Shown here piece by piece: positions 8,162 to 16,725 of a DNA stretch of 64,000 nt. How positions within the stretch are numbered: the first letter of the stretch is position 1; each line of letters opens with the position of its first letter. A program made the translations under genes and the position numbers. The DNA comes from Halosimplex litoreum. GTDB lineage: Archaea; Halobacteriota; Halobacteria; Halobacteriales; Haloarculaceae. The DNA is taken from positions 1,115,836 to 1,179,835 of the forward strand of contig NZ_CP065856.1 of NCBI RefSeq assembly GCF_016065055.1, written 5' to 3'. The notes under the pieces are model-generated. The model had not been told where the DNA came from, ran no database searches, and saw only the letters and a program-made list of their open reading frames with translations.

Positions 8162-9901
8162 TCAGTCGTCGGTCGCGGCCGCCGAGGCGCGGCCGTCGGT
8201 CGCGAGCGTCGCGGTCCCGTCGCTCGCGCCGTCGGGCAGGCTGAAGCGATCGAGCGCTGCTCGGAGGTCGTCGGCGCGGTCGGCGACCGACCGCACGTCG
8301 GCCGTGACCGTCGAGACGGAGGCGGTCTGTTGCTCGGCCGCCGCGGCGACCGACTCGGCCTCCTCGCGAGTCTGTTCGCTGATGGTCGCCACCTCGTCGA
8401 CGACGGCGACGACGTCCTGGGTCGTCTCGGCCTGCTGGTCGGTCGCCGCGCTGATCTCGCGGACGCTGTCGTCGAGTTCGTCCACGTCGGCGACGATCTC
8501 CTCGAAGTCCGCGAGCGCGCCCTCGATCGTGGCGACGCTGTCGCCCACCTCGCCGCGCATCTCCCGGACGGTCGCGGCCGTCTCGGCCGATTCGCGCCGG
8601 AGTTCCTCGACGAGGTCGCCCACCTCCTCTGCGGCGTCGCGGGTCTCCTCGGCCAGTCCCTTCACCTCGTCGGCGACGACCGCGAAGCCGTCGCCCGCGT
8701 CGCTCCCGCTCCCGCCCCCGTCGCCGCCGGCGCGGGCGGCCTCGATGCTCGCGTTCAGCGCCAGCATGTTCGTCTCCTCGGCGATCCCGTCGATGAACGA
8801 GACGATCTCGTCGACGTCGGCCATGCGGTCGGCCAACCCCTCGACGGCGTCGGCGGTCCGTTCGATCCGCCCCTCCAGATCGTCGAGTGCCGCGATGGCG
8901 TCGGTCGCGGCGTCACGCCCGGACCGGCCGCGCTCGGCGGTGGTCCCCGCGGTGTCGGCCACTTCGTCGGCCGAAGCGGCGATCTGTTCGACCGTCGCCG
9001 AGAGGTCGTTCAGCCGCTCTGCGACCGACCGGACCTGCTCGCTCTGGCGGGTCGCGCCCGCGGAGATTTCCCCGGTCGAGGTCGCGACCTCGTCGCTGGC
9101 CCGGTCGAGTTCGTCCATACTCGCGGCCACGTCGTCGCTGGCCGCCGAGACCTCGTCGGCGAACGCGCGCACGTCACCGACCGTCGCCCCCAGCGTCTCG
9201 ACCAGCCGGTTGTAGTTCTCGCAGATCTCTCGGTACTGTGCGTCGTCGCCGGCGATGTCGTCGGCGTCGAGCCGTGCGGTCAGGTCGCCGTCGGCGGCGC
9301 GGTCGGCCGCGTCCCCGAACGCCGCGACCAGCGTCTCCAGCCGCTCGGAGCGCCGTTCCAGATCGGCGGTCATCGACTCCAGTTCGGCGGTGTGCTCGCG
9401 GAGGTTGTCGGCCATCCGCGAGAGCGACTCCCCGAAGGCGCCGGGCACCTGCTCGTCGAGGACGGGTGCGTCGAACTCCTGTTCGGCCAGCGCGTCCGCC
9501 TGCGCCGCGACGAGCTCGATGTGGGAACTCATCTCGGCGAACGAGCGCGTCAGACTCCCGACCTCCGAGGGGTCGTCGCTCCGTGGCACCGGCACGTCGA
9601 CCTCGCCGTCGGCGATCCGGTCGGCCGCTGCCTCCAGTCGCCGGACGGGGACCACCACGTCCTCGCGCGTGATCCACACCGTGTTCGCGAGCGCCAGCGC
9701 CGCCCCGACGAACAGGACCGCACTCAGCGCCACCCTGGCGACCCCCGTCGTCACGAACGGGACGAGCGCCTGCGAGACCGATATCAGAAATTGAATCCCG
9801 GCCGCCGCGAGGACCGTCCGCTGGACCGACCGGTCGACCCCCATGGTCGTTATCCACCGTCGTATGAACTGTTTGTACCACGCCACAGCGCGATCGTACA
9901 T
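8162..9901 (-). CDS. Methyl-accepting chemotaxis-type transducer (Htr) without an extracellular sensor domain
   Basis: A 579-aa signal transducer. Two membrane helices (about residues 28-48 and 54-76) are joined by only a few residues, so there is no extracellular ligand domain. HAMP segments follow (VVPVRRLEAAADRIADGEVD, and a second near DAADRAADGDLTARLD). The long coiled-coil signalling domain has its tip at EETNMLALNASIEAARAG (about 374-391), the site that contacts CheW/CheA. The start at 9901 is chosen because a TTTTATAC element at 9925-9932 lies about 26 bp upstream, fitting leaderless transcription; ATGs at 9943 and 9844 are alternatives. Signals could come from the cytoplasm or from a membrane partner such as a sensory rhodopsin; none is encoded nearby. 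Confidence 0.88.
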   Translation of the reverse strand: MYDRAVAWYKQFIRRWITTMGVDRSVQRTVLAAAGIQFLISVSQALVPFVTTGVARVALSAVLFVGAALALANTVWITREDVVVPVRRLEAAADRIADGEVDVPVPRSDDPSEVGSLTRSFAEMSSHIELVAAQADALAEQEFDAPVLDEQVPGAFGESLSRMADNLREHTAELESMTADLERRSERLETLVAAFGDAADRAADGDLTARLDADDIAGDDAQYREICENYNRLVETLGATVGDVRAFADEVSAASDDVAASMDELDRASDEVATSTGEISAGATRQSEQVRSVAERLNDLSATVEQIAASADEVADTAGTTAERGRSGRDAATDAIAALDDLEGRIERTADAVEGLADRMADVDEIVSFIDGIAEETNMLALNASIEAARAGGDGGGSGSDAGDGFAVVADEVKGLAEETRDAAEEVGDLVEELRRESAETAATVREMRGEVGDSVATIEGALADFEEIVADVDELDDSVREISAATDQQAETTQDVVAVVDEVATISEQTREEAESVAAAAEQQTASVSTVTADVRSVADRADDLRAALDRFSLPDGASDGTATLATDGRASAAATDD

Positions 9902-9924
9902 GTGCGATCGGTCGATCAGCGGGC

Positions 9925-9932
9925 GTATAAAA
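9925..9932 (-). promoter_or_regulatory. TATA box of the transducer gene
   Basis: TTTTATAC on the minus strand, centred about 27 bp before the ATG at 9901, which is typical spacing for a leaderless archaeal transcript. Confidence 0.55.
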
Positions 9933-9983
9933 GCGGCAACCAAGTTTCAGCATCTGAGAACGCGAGGTGGTCCGCCGCGGCGG

Positions 9984-10907
9984 TCACGAGGCCCGGTCGA
10001 CGACCGCCGCTTCGAACTCGACGATCTCCGGGCTCGTGATCCCGACGCCGACGATGCCGTCGGCGCCGGTTCGGTACCGGGGCTCGGCTGCGCCGACCGC
10101 CGTCACGGTCACGTTCGCCGGCGCGCCGTCGCGAGTCACCCGGACGGTCATCTCGCCGTCGGCCACGCTGCCGCCCGTCGAGAGCGCGTAGCGGACCGGC
10201 GAATCGCCGGTCTCGGGCTCGAACTCGCTCGACCCGACCTCGTAGGAGCTATCGGGGTGCGGTCGCGGGTTCGGCCGCGGCGTCGCCCCGGGCGGCCGGT
10301 CGTCGAGGTCGATCTCGACGCCGTACGCCGAGCTATCGGCGTTCCTGACGGTGTGTGCCCTGAATTGTTCCGCGTAGACGTCCTCGACGACGGTACCGTC
10401 GTCCAGAGTCACGGTCACGTCGCGGACGACCAGCGCGTACTCGTCGACGGCCGACCGCGGGACCGAGAACGCGCCCAGCGACCGCGAGCCGTTCAGGTCC
10501 GCGAGGTCGACCGTCAGCCCGCCGTAGCGGAGACAGTCCAGATCGTGGTCCAGGTCGGGAGTGGGGGTCGGCGTCCCGAAGCCGCCGCCCGAGCCGAAGT
10601 CGCCGTCGCAGTGGTAGACGTTGGTCTCTGCGAACGCGACCGCCATCGTGGCGTTCGCCGACGCGACCCCCTCGGGGAGCTCGCCCGCGCGGACGACGTA
10701 CTCGACGGTCGTGGTCTCGCCGCCGAGCGCCGGCGTCGGCGTCCCGCGGTCGGGCGTCGCGGTCGTCGGCGTGTCCGTCGTCGAGGGGCGGTCCGGCGCG
10801 GGCGTGTCGGTCGGTTCCGGCGTCTCCGCGTCGGCCCCGGGGCCACCGAGACAGCCCGCGAACGCGACGAACAGTGCCAGCCCGACCGCGACGATGCGCG
10901 CGTCCAT
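9984..10907 (-). CDS. Secreted lipoprotein with Thr/Pro linker
   Basis: A 307-aa protein starting MDARIVAVGLALFVAFAGCLGG: a hydrophobic signal segment ending in lipobox AGC, so it is probably lipid-anchored at the outer membrane face. A Thr/Pro-rich linker (about residues 28-60) is typical of haloarchaeal lipoproteins. The rest is a beta-rich extracellular domain, with Cys residues around YHCDGD and LDCLRYG that could pair. I do not recognise the domain. The frame stays open upstream, but only this start gives a signal peptide. Confidence 0.75.
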   Translation of the reverse strand: MDARIVAVGLALFVAFAGCLGGPGADAETPEPTDTPAPDRPSTTDTPTTATPDRGTPTPALGGETTTVEYVVRAGELPEGVASANATMAVAFAETNVYHCDGDFGSGGGFGTPTPTPDLDHDLDCLRYGGLTVDLADLNGSRSLGAFSVPRSAVDEYALVVRDVTVTLDDGTVVEDVYAEQFRAHTVRNADSSAYGVEIDLDDRPPGATPRPNPRPHPDSSYEVGSSEFEPETGDSPVRYALSTGGSVADGEMTVRVTRDGAPANVTVTAVGAAEPRYRTGADGIVGVGITSPEIVEFEAAVVDRAS

Positions 10908-10995
10908 GCCTGCCGATCGAGAGGGGACCGGCACAAATCTTCTGCTCGTGTCGACGGCTCGAAAATCTCTAACGGCTCGCCGCCCTGGCCGGACC

Positions 10996-11616
10996 ATGGA
11001 GAAGACGCCTTCCGGCACGTCGGTCGGCGTGGACGACCCCTACGCGCACGTCGACCGGTGCGACCACTGCACCGACGGGGGCCGATGCCGGTTCGCCGTC
11101 GAACAGGGCGAGCGCGACCCCGAGTTCGCGAACGCGCGCAGCCGCGAGGAGTTCCGCTGTCCGGTCGTGGGTGCGCTCGACGAGGAGGGGCTGACCGGCC
11201 CCTGGGAGTGGGCCGACTGCCCGCACTTCCGCTGTCGCAACAGGGACCGGGAATGCGAACGCTGCGGCCTCGAAGAGCACCGAATGGCCCACGACGACGA
11301 GCGACCGCTGCTGGAGGAACACCACCTCTCGTATCGCTCGGGGTCCGGCGACGAGGACGATCCGAGCCACGAGATTTCCGTCTTCCTCTGTCGGTGGTGT
11401 CACGCGAAGGTTCACGACTCGTGGGCGAGCGTCGACGAGGACGCCAATCCCGACCCCGAAGCCATCGCGGAGCGCGAGGGGCGACGCTCCCGCGAGCAGT
11501 CCGAGCTCGGCTTCCAGTCCGCGGCCGACCGGTTCGACGTCGACGGGAGCCAGGCGGGTGTCGACGACGGCGGCGAGGGGGCGTCGGACGACGGCGCGGA
11601 CCAGTTCGAGCGCTGA
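10996..11616 (+). CDS. Cysteine-rich haloarchaeal protein with an HNH-like zinc motif
   Basis: A 206-aa acidic cytosolic protein from ATG 10996. It has several metal-binding pairs: CDHC (about residue 22), CPHFRC and CERCG (about 74-90). Then EEHHLSYR (about 108) and CRWCHAKVHD (about 133-142) together look like a degenerate HNH/treble-clef finger (H-H ... C-x2-C-H-x3-H). HNH proteins are often nucleases, but here the motif could be structural only. The C-terminal 50 residues are a low-complexity acidic tail. It is followed 43 bp downstream by a same-strand membrane protein gene. Confidence 0.65.
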   Translation: MEKTPSGTSVGVDDPYAHVDRCDHCTDGGRCRFAVEQGERDPEFANARSREEFRCPVVGALDEEGLTGPWEWADCPHFRCRNRDRECERCGLEEHRMAHDDERPLLEEHHLSYRSGSGDEDDPSHEISVFLCRWCHAKVHDSWASVDEDANPDPEAIAEREGRRSREQSELGFQSAADRFDVDGSQAGVDDGGEGASDDGADQFER

Positions 11617-11659
11617 CACGCGGAGCGCTTATTTCTCTGCCGCCACCAGTGTCGATAGG

Positions 11660-12157
11660 ATGGCCCTCCGCGAGTACACCGACGACGAGTACGAACGGCT
11701 CCAGCGGAGCGAACGCGAACTCACCGGCAATCGCGAGCGGGCGGACGTGACGGACGTGGCCGTCGTCGACGACACGGCCACGCTCACCCTCGGGTTCGAG
11801 TGGACGTCCGAATCGGACTCGGTCAGTTACGACCTCGACGACGCCCGGGACGTGATGGAGCTGAAGGCGGTCGCGGCCGACGCGGGCTACGAGTACGACC
11901 AGCTGTTCCACCTCGAGGGCGAGACGATCCCGGTCGTCTACCTCGAGAACGGCTGGGTGCCGGCGGCAGCGCTCCCCGGCGGCGGCCCGGGCACCGCGGA
12001 CGAACCTACCCAGCAGGGCCCTTCGCTCGTCGACAGCGCCTACCGCCGGCTCAGCGAGCGAGTGGACGACATCACGGCCCGGTCGGTCGTCCTCGGGGTC
12101 ATCGTCACCAAGAAACTCCTCATCGTCTCCGCGCTCGTCTATCTCCTCGTCACCTGA
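11660..12157 (+). CDS. Membrane-tethered protein of unknown function
   Basis: A 165-aa protein starting MALREYTDDEYERLQRSERE. A soluble acidic N-terminal domain of about 100 residues includes a beta-rich stretch (TATLTLGFEW). After a Gly/Pro linker, a single C-terminal membrane helix (VLGVIVTKKLLIVSALVYLL) would anchor it with the domain in the cytosol. ATG 11660 follows a GCTTATTT element by about 28 bp. I do not recognise the family beyond its haloarchaeal character. Confidence 0.65.
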   Translation: MALREYTDDEYERLQRSERELTGNRERADVTDVAVVDDTATLTLGFEWTSESDSVSYDLDDARDVMELKAVAADAGYEYDQLFHLEGETIPVVYLENGWVPAAALPGGGPGTADEPTQQGPSLVDSAYRRLSERVDDITARSVVLGVIVTKKLLIVSALVYLLVT

Positions 12158-12216
12158 CCGTCGGTCGCCCGACCCCCGACAGCGACCACTCGGGACGGCG
12201 GTCCAACGCTCGCGAC

Positions 12217-13281
12217 TCAGACCCCCTCGTCGTCCTCGACGGGAACGATCGGCGGCGGGTCGCTCACCCGCACCGACAGCGACGCCGCGGCCAGCCCGCC
12301 CAGCAGAACGACGAACCAGTAGTTCGACAGCCGGAAGAGGAAGACGGCGGCGGTCGCCGTCGGCAGGTCGACGGGCGCGATCGCGGCGGTCACGCCCGCC
12401 AGTGCCACCTCGAACCCACCGAGGCCGCCGGGGAGCGGTACGACGTTCAGCAGAGTGACGACCGGGACGACGAACACGACCATCGCGTAGGGCACGGGCT
12501 CGCCGATGGCGTGGAAGCTCGTGTACATCGGCAGGAGAAAGCAACACCAGCCGACGACGGCGAGCGCGACGGCCGTTCCGACTCGGCGCCGGTCACCCGT
12601 CAGGTCGTCGACCGCACCGGCGAACCGCTCGACTGCGTCCTCGATCGGTTCCGGTGCGAGCGCCGTCTCGGCTCGGGCCGAGACGCGTCCGACGGTCCGG
12701 CGGAGACCGGCGGCTACCCCGAGCGCGATGCGTTCGAGGGTCGCCCGTCGGTAGGCCGCGAGGGAGGTGAGCGCGAGGACGACGGCGGTCACCGCGACCA
12801 TCGCGACGAGGACGGTGCGGAGCACCGTCCCGCTCGGGCCGCGCCGGGTCGCGACCAGCAGCGCCAGCCCGGCGACCGCGAGGACGAGCGACGCGACGAC
12901 GTTGAGGAAGGCGAACACCGACGCCGCGGCCAGCGTCGATTCGTAGGGCGCCGCCGTCTCGCGGCTGAGCGTGTACGACATGAGGACGGGCCCGCCGCTC
13001 TGGCCCATCGGCAGCACCTGTTTGAGGAACTCGCCGCTCAGGTACGCCGAGCGGTAACGCCGGCCGCGAACGGAGTGGCCGGTGCTCGCCAGCAGGCGCC
13101 GCACCGCCTCGCTCCAGGCCGCGAGGGCGGCGACGACACCGAGGAACCCGACCGACAGCACCGCGAGATCCGCCGACGCCAGCTCCGCCAGTACCGCCTC
13201 GGGTCCCACCGCCCAGAGGAAGCCACCGACGGCCAGGAGCGCGACCGCGAACCCGGCTATCAGGCGGGCGCGACGTGACAC
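12217..13281 (-). CDS. Flippase-like / lysylphosphatidylglycerol synthase transmembrane-domain protein
   Basis: A protein of about 354 aa with roughly eight membrane helices, of the UPF0104/TIGR00374 family (the membrane domain of MprF; also the C-terminal part of archaeal AglD). Diagnostic segments are LPMGQSGGPVLMSYTLSRET in the middle and VTLLNVVPLPGGLGGFEVAL near the C-terminus. The GTG at 13281 (VSRRARLIAGFAVALL) is preferred: it places the first helix near the N-terminus and lies about 30 bp after a TTTTTA element. An ATG at 13359 would add 26 basic residues. Family members handle polar lipids or lipid-linked sugars; the substrate here is unknown. Confidence 0.78.
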   Translation of the reverse strand: MSRRARLIAGFAVALLAVGGFLWAVGPEAVLAELASADLAVLSVGFLGVVAALAAWSEAVRRLLASTGHSVRGRRYRSAYLSGEFLKQVLPMGQSGGPVLMSYTLSRETAAPYESTLAAASVFAFLNVVASLVLAVAGLALLVATRRGPSGTVLRTVLVAMVAVTAVVLALTSLAAYRRATLERIALGVAAGLRRTVGRVSARAETALAPEPIEDAVERFAGAVDDLTGDRRRVGTAVALAVVGWCCFLLPMYTSFHAIGEPVPYAMVVFVVPVVTLLNVVPLPGGLGGFEVALAGVTAAIAPVDLPTATAAVFLFRLSNYWFVVLLGGLAAASLSVRVSDPPPIVPVEDDEGV

Positions 13282-13427
13282 GAGGGGAACGGACGTGACC
13301 GACCGGTAAAAATCGTCCGGCGGGAGCCGGCGTCGGGAGCGAGCGGCCGAGTGTCGCAACCGACACTGGCCGGCCAGTCCTGCGCGTTCCGGACGGCTTT
13401 TACCGGCCGGCGAGTTACGGGCCCCTA

Positions 13428-13976
13428 ATGACCCGCATCGACGTGATCGACAACCACGGCCAGTTCACACACCTGGAGCAGCGCGCGCTCCGGGACATGG
13501 GCGTGGACGTGGAGATCGTGGACAACGAGACGCCGCCAGAGGGGATCGACGCCGACGGCCTCGTCCTCTCGGGCGGCCCCTCGATCGACCGTATCGGCAA
13601 CTGCCCCGACTACCTCGACCTCGATATCCCGGTGTTGGGCATCTGCCTGGGCCACCAGGTCATCGCGACGGAGCTCGGCGGCGAGGTCGGCGAGGGCGAC
13701 TACGGTGGTTACGCCGACGTGACCGTCGACGTGCTCGACGACGCCGACCCCCTGATCGGGTCGCTCGCACCGAGCACGCGCGTCTGGGCCAGCCACGCCG
13801 ACGAGGTCGTCCGCGTCCCCGACGGCTTCGCCCGCACCGCCGAGAGCGACGTCTGCGGCGTCGAGGCGATGAGCGACACCGACCGCGATCTGTACGGCGT
13901 CCAGTGGCACCCCGAGGTCGCCCACACCGAACGCGGCGAAGAGGTCTTCGAGAACTTCCTCGCGATCTGCGAGTGA
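13428..13976 (+). CDS. guaAA: GMP synthase, glutamine amidotransferase subunit A
   Basis: A 182-aa class-I glutamine amidotransferase that feeds ammonia to the separate ATP-pyrophosphatase subunit (GuaAB) to convert XMP to GMP. The triad is visible: nucleophile Cys73 in GICLGHQ, His161 and Glu163 in WHPEVAHTE. The compact length and the absence of a fused synthetase domain are typical of the split archaeal enzyme. A CTTTTACC element centred near 13400 is about 27 bp upstream of ATG 13428, so the transcript is probably leaderless. The GuaAB gene is not in this window. Confidence 0.93.
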   Translation: MTRIDVIDNHGQFTHLEQRALRDMGVDVEIVDNETPPEGIDADGLVLSGGPSIDRIGNCPDYLDLDIPVLGICLGHQVIATELGGEVGEGDYGGYADVTVDVLDDADPLIGSLAPSTRVWASHADEVVRVPDGFARTAESDVCGVEAMSDTDRDLYGVQWHPEVAHTERGEEVFENFLAICE

Positions 13977-14158
13977 CCCCGCGGGCGAGCCTGCCGGGAG
14001 CCGCCGGTCGCGGGACGCCGGCGTGCCATGTCGTCGCACGGACGTGTGTTTCTGTCGAGAATATCGGCCCGCAAGCGCCTGATCGGGGCGCTGACGGGCG
14101 TCTGACGGAACTCCCACGTTTGAAGTGATCGTACGGTCATTGATGGATCAGGTTAGCC

Positions 14159-16033
14159 ATGACGACAACTCAGGGCAATCTCGCGAGCCTGTCGCGGTTC
14201 GTCTTCCGCGCGCCCAGCTGGTACTCCAGCATCGGCTTCGCCCTGCTCATCGCGGCGGTGGCCGGCGTCGCGGCGTTCGACTCCCGGTTCGTCTTCGAGG
14301 ACGCCTGGGAGGGGCTGTTCTACATCGGCGTCCCGACCGTCGCGGCGAGCGTGTTCACGCCGTACGTCGACCGCAAACTCGGCGGCCAGCTCTCGCGCAA
14401 CCAGGCGTCGCTACTGGCGCTTGCCTGCGAGCTCATCACGATCGCCGTGTTGACCGCCGCGGCGTTCGTCGCGTTCGTGACGCCGCTGGGCCAGGAGTTC
14501 GTCGTCGACGCCCTGCTGGTCGCGCTGGCGTCGATCTTCGCCCTGCGGCTGTTCGTCATCATGGCCGTCTCGCGCCAGCGACTCCCCGTCGCGTCCGCCG
14601 CCGCCAGCATCCAGACCGTCTCCGCAGCGCTGTTGCTGTTCGTCTACAGCGGCACGATGCGGTACATGGAGTTCGGCGGCGGGCCGATCGCCCGCGCGTT
14701 CCTCTTTCGCCCCGACGAGGCGCCCGCGCGCATCGCCGAGATGCAGTACGTCGACCCCGGCAAGTTCGGCCTGCTCGCGCTCATCTGCGTCGTCTACGCC
14801 GCCTGCGTCTGGCTCTTCCTCACCGTCATCGACCAGCCCTGGAAGCGCAGTCTCGGCGTCAGCGTCCTCGACTTCGTTCGCGGGTTCATCGGTCACGTCG
14901 CCGAGGGGAGCCGCGAACTGGAGGCGTTCTTCGAGGACATCGGCGAGGACGCCATCGTGCCCGTCTCCGTGCTCTCGGTCCGCCGGTCGGGGGGCGGCGA
15001 GAAGGCGCGGTTCGTCCTCCCGATGCTCCACCCCGGCCCGATGGGCGACATCGGCGGCGGCAACCTCCCCCGGCGGATCGCCGAGCAGGCCGACGGGCTG
15101 GCGTTCCCGCCCCACGCGACCGCCGGCCACGACTTCAACCTCGTCACCGAGCGCGAGGTCGAGACCGTCATCGGCACGGCCGAGACCGCCTACCGGCGCA
15201 TCGAGTACGACGCGACGGCGACTGAGTCCGTGCGAGTCGAACAGGGCGAGGCCACCCTGACCGGCCAGGCCTTCGGCGACAGCGCCTTCCTCGCGTCGAC
15301 GTTCGCGCCGGGGTTCGCCGACGACGTGGAGTACGCCGTCGGCCTCTCGGCGGTCGCCGAGGCCCGCACCGGCGACCTGTCGGAGGTGATGCTCGCCGAC
15401 GCTCACAACTGTAACAACGGCCTGGCCGGCGAGGACCTCGGCCACGTGGTCCCCGGCAGCCAGCGCTCGTTCGACATGATCGACGGCGCCGGCGAGGTCG
15501 GCTCCCGGCTCGCCGCCGCGACGCGCAAGCCATTCGAGTGCGGCGTCGCCTGGGACGAGACCGACTGGGAGCCCGAGGAGGGGATCGGCCCGCTGGGCAT
15601 CCGCGTCGCCGTCTTCTCGGTCGACGGCCAGCAGACCGCCTACGTCTTCGTCGACGGCAACAACATGGTCCCCGGCCTGCGCGATCGGATCGTCGACGCC
15701 GTCGACGCCGTCGACCGCGTCGAAGTGCTCACCACCGACACCCACGTCGTCAACACGATGGAGGCCGAAAATCAGGTCGGCGACGTCCTCCCCGAGGCGG
15801 AGGTCGTCTCGGCCATCGAGGACCTGGTCGACGAAGCGAAGGCCGACCTCGAACCCGTCGAGGCTGGTATGGAGACCGAGAGCGCCGAGGTGACCGTCTT
15901 CGGGAACGACCGCACGGAGATGCTCGCCTCGACGGCCAACGCCGCCGTCTCGATGGGCGCGCCGCTGGCCGGCGCCATCATCACCGCCGCGCTGTCGATG
16001 TCGGCGTTCATCTTCCTCGTCGCGCGGCTCTGA
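14159..16033 (+). CDS. DUF2070 family membrane protein
   Basis: A 624-aa archaeal protein. The N-terminal 230 residues contain about seven membrane helices. A large soluble domain follows, with FVLPMLHPGPMGDIGGGNLP (about residues 285-304), HDFNLVTERE and ADAHNCNNG (about 415), which is the conserved His/Asp-rich core of DUF2070. A last membrane helix closes the protein (AAVSMGAPLAGAIITAALSM). Function is unknown; the conserved polar motifs suggest an enzymatic, possibly metal-dependent, domain. It begins 182 bp after guaAA on the same strand, with no sign of co-transcription. Confidence 0.88.
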   Translation: MTTTQGNLASLSRFVFRAPSWYSSIGFALLIAAVAGVAAFDSRFVFEDAWEGLFYIGVPTVAASVFTPYVDRKLGGQLSRNQASLLALACELITIAVLTAAAFVAFVTPLGQEFVVDALLVALASIFALRLFVIMAVSRQRLPVASAAASIQTVSAALLLFVYSGTMRYMEFGGGPIARAFLFRPDEAPARIAEMQYVDPGKFGLLALICVVYAACVWLFLTVIDQPWKRSLGVSVLDFVRGFIGHVAEGSRELEAFFEDIGEDAIVPVSVLSVRRSGGGEKARFVLPMLHPGPMGDIGGGNLPRRIAEQADGLAFPPHATAGHDFNLVTEREVETVIGTAETAYRRIEYDATATESVRVEQGEATLTGQAFGDSAFLASTFAPGFADDVEYAVGLSAVAEARTGDLSEVMLADAHNCNNGLAGEDLGHVVPGSQRSFDMIDGAGEVGSRLAAATRKPFECGVAWDETDWEPEEGIGPLGIRVAVFSVDGQQTAYVFVDGNNMVPGLRDRIVDAVDAVDRVEVLTTDTHVVNTMEAENQVGDVLPEAEVVSAIEDLVDEAKADLEPVEAGMETESAEVTVFGNDRTEMLASTANAAVSMGAPLAGAIITAALSMSAFIFLVARL

Positions 16034-16138
16034 GCGGACGCAGCAAGCCCTCGCGATGGTGTCCGCTCCGCCGTCAGCGCTCGCGACTCCGCAGGCGAGA
16101 CCGAAACGACGAACACGGAGTCGGCCGTAGTCGCCGGC

Positions 16139-16660
16139 GTGAGCCGTTCGCTGACAGACGTCGCTCCCGCCGCCCTCGTCCCGGCCGCCTGGGTCCTGAC
16201 GCTGGGCGCCCACGTCTCGCCGCTCGTGTCGCGTCACGTGCTGTTGATCGGCCTCTCGGTGATGACGGTCATCCTCGGGGCCTTCGCCGTCGTCGCCCGG
16301 GAGAAGATGACCGGTCCGGTCCTCGCGGTCTGGCAGGGGGTGATCGTCGTCGGATTCGTGATCACCCTCGTCGGCGCCGTCGACCTGGCGCTCACGCCCG
16401 ACGCCGACCCCGCCCTCGCGGTGACGCTGTACGGCTGGATGGCCGTCCCGGCGCTGGCCTACGTCGCGACCGCCGCCGAGATGGAGCCGCCGTTCAACCG
16501 GATCTACCTCGGCGGTGCTATCCTCGCACTGGCCGGCGCGGCCACCTACGGGCTGGCCGGCTCCGGCGTGGACGCCGCCGTCGGCATCGCCGCCGTCGGC
16601 CTCGGCCAGACCGCCGGTATCGTCACCGCCGTCTACCAGAACCCCGGCACCGGCGGTTGA
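16139..16660 (+). CDS. Small multi-pass membrane protein
   Basis: A 173-aa protein from a GTG at 16139, with about six hydrophobic helices (for example VLLIGLSVMTVILGAFAVVA and VIVVGFVITLVGAVDLAL) and hardly any soluble region. I do not recognise a characterised family. It lies 105 bp after the DUF2070 gene and 65 bp before the sulfatase gene, on the same strand. Confidence 0.65.
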   Translation: MSRSLTDVAPAALVPAAWVLTLGAHVSPLVSRHVLLIGLSVMTVILGAFAVVAREKMTGPVLAVWQGVIVVGFVITLVGAVDLALTPDADPALAVTLYGWMAVPALAYVATAAEMEPPFNRIYLGGAILALAGAATYGLAGSGVDAAVGIAAVGLGQTAGIVTAVYQNPGTGG

Positions 16661-16725
16661 GCGCGAGTGGCGGTGCGAGCTTCCGGCGTCCGAACGCTTT
16701 TGCGACTCACTCGCGCCACACGAGT

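Noticed and set aside
13709-14140. Antisense open frames over guaAA.
   Set aside because: No family resemblance, and the sense frame encodes a complete amidotransferase with its triad.
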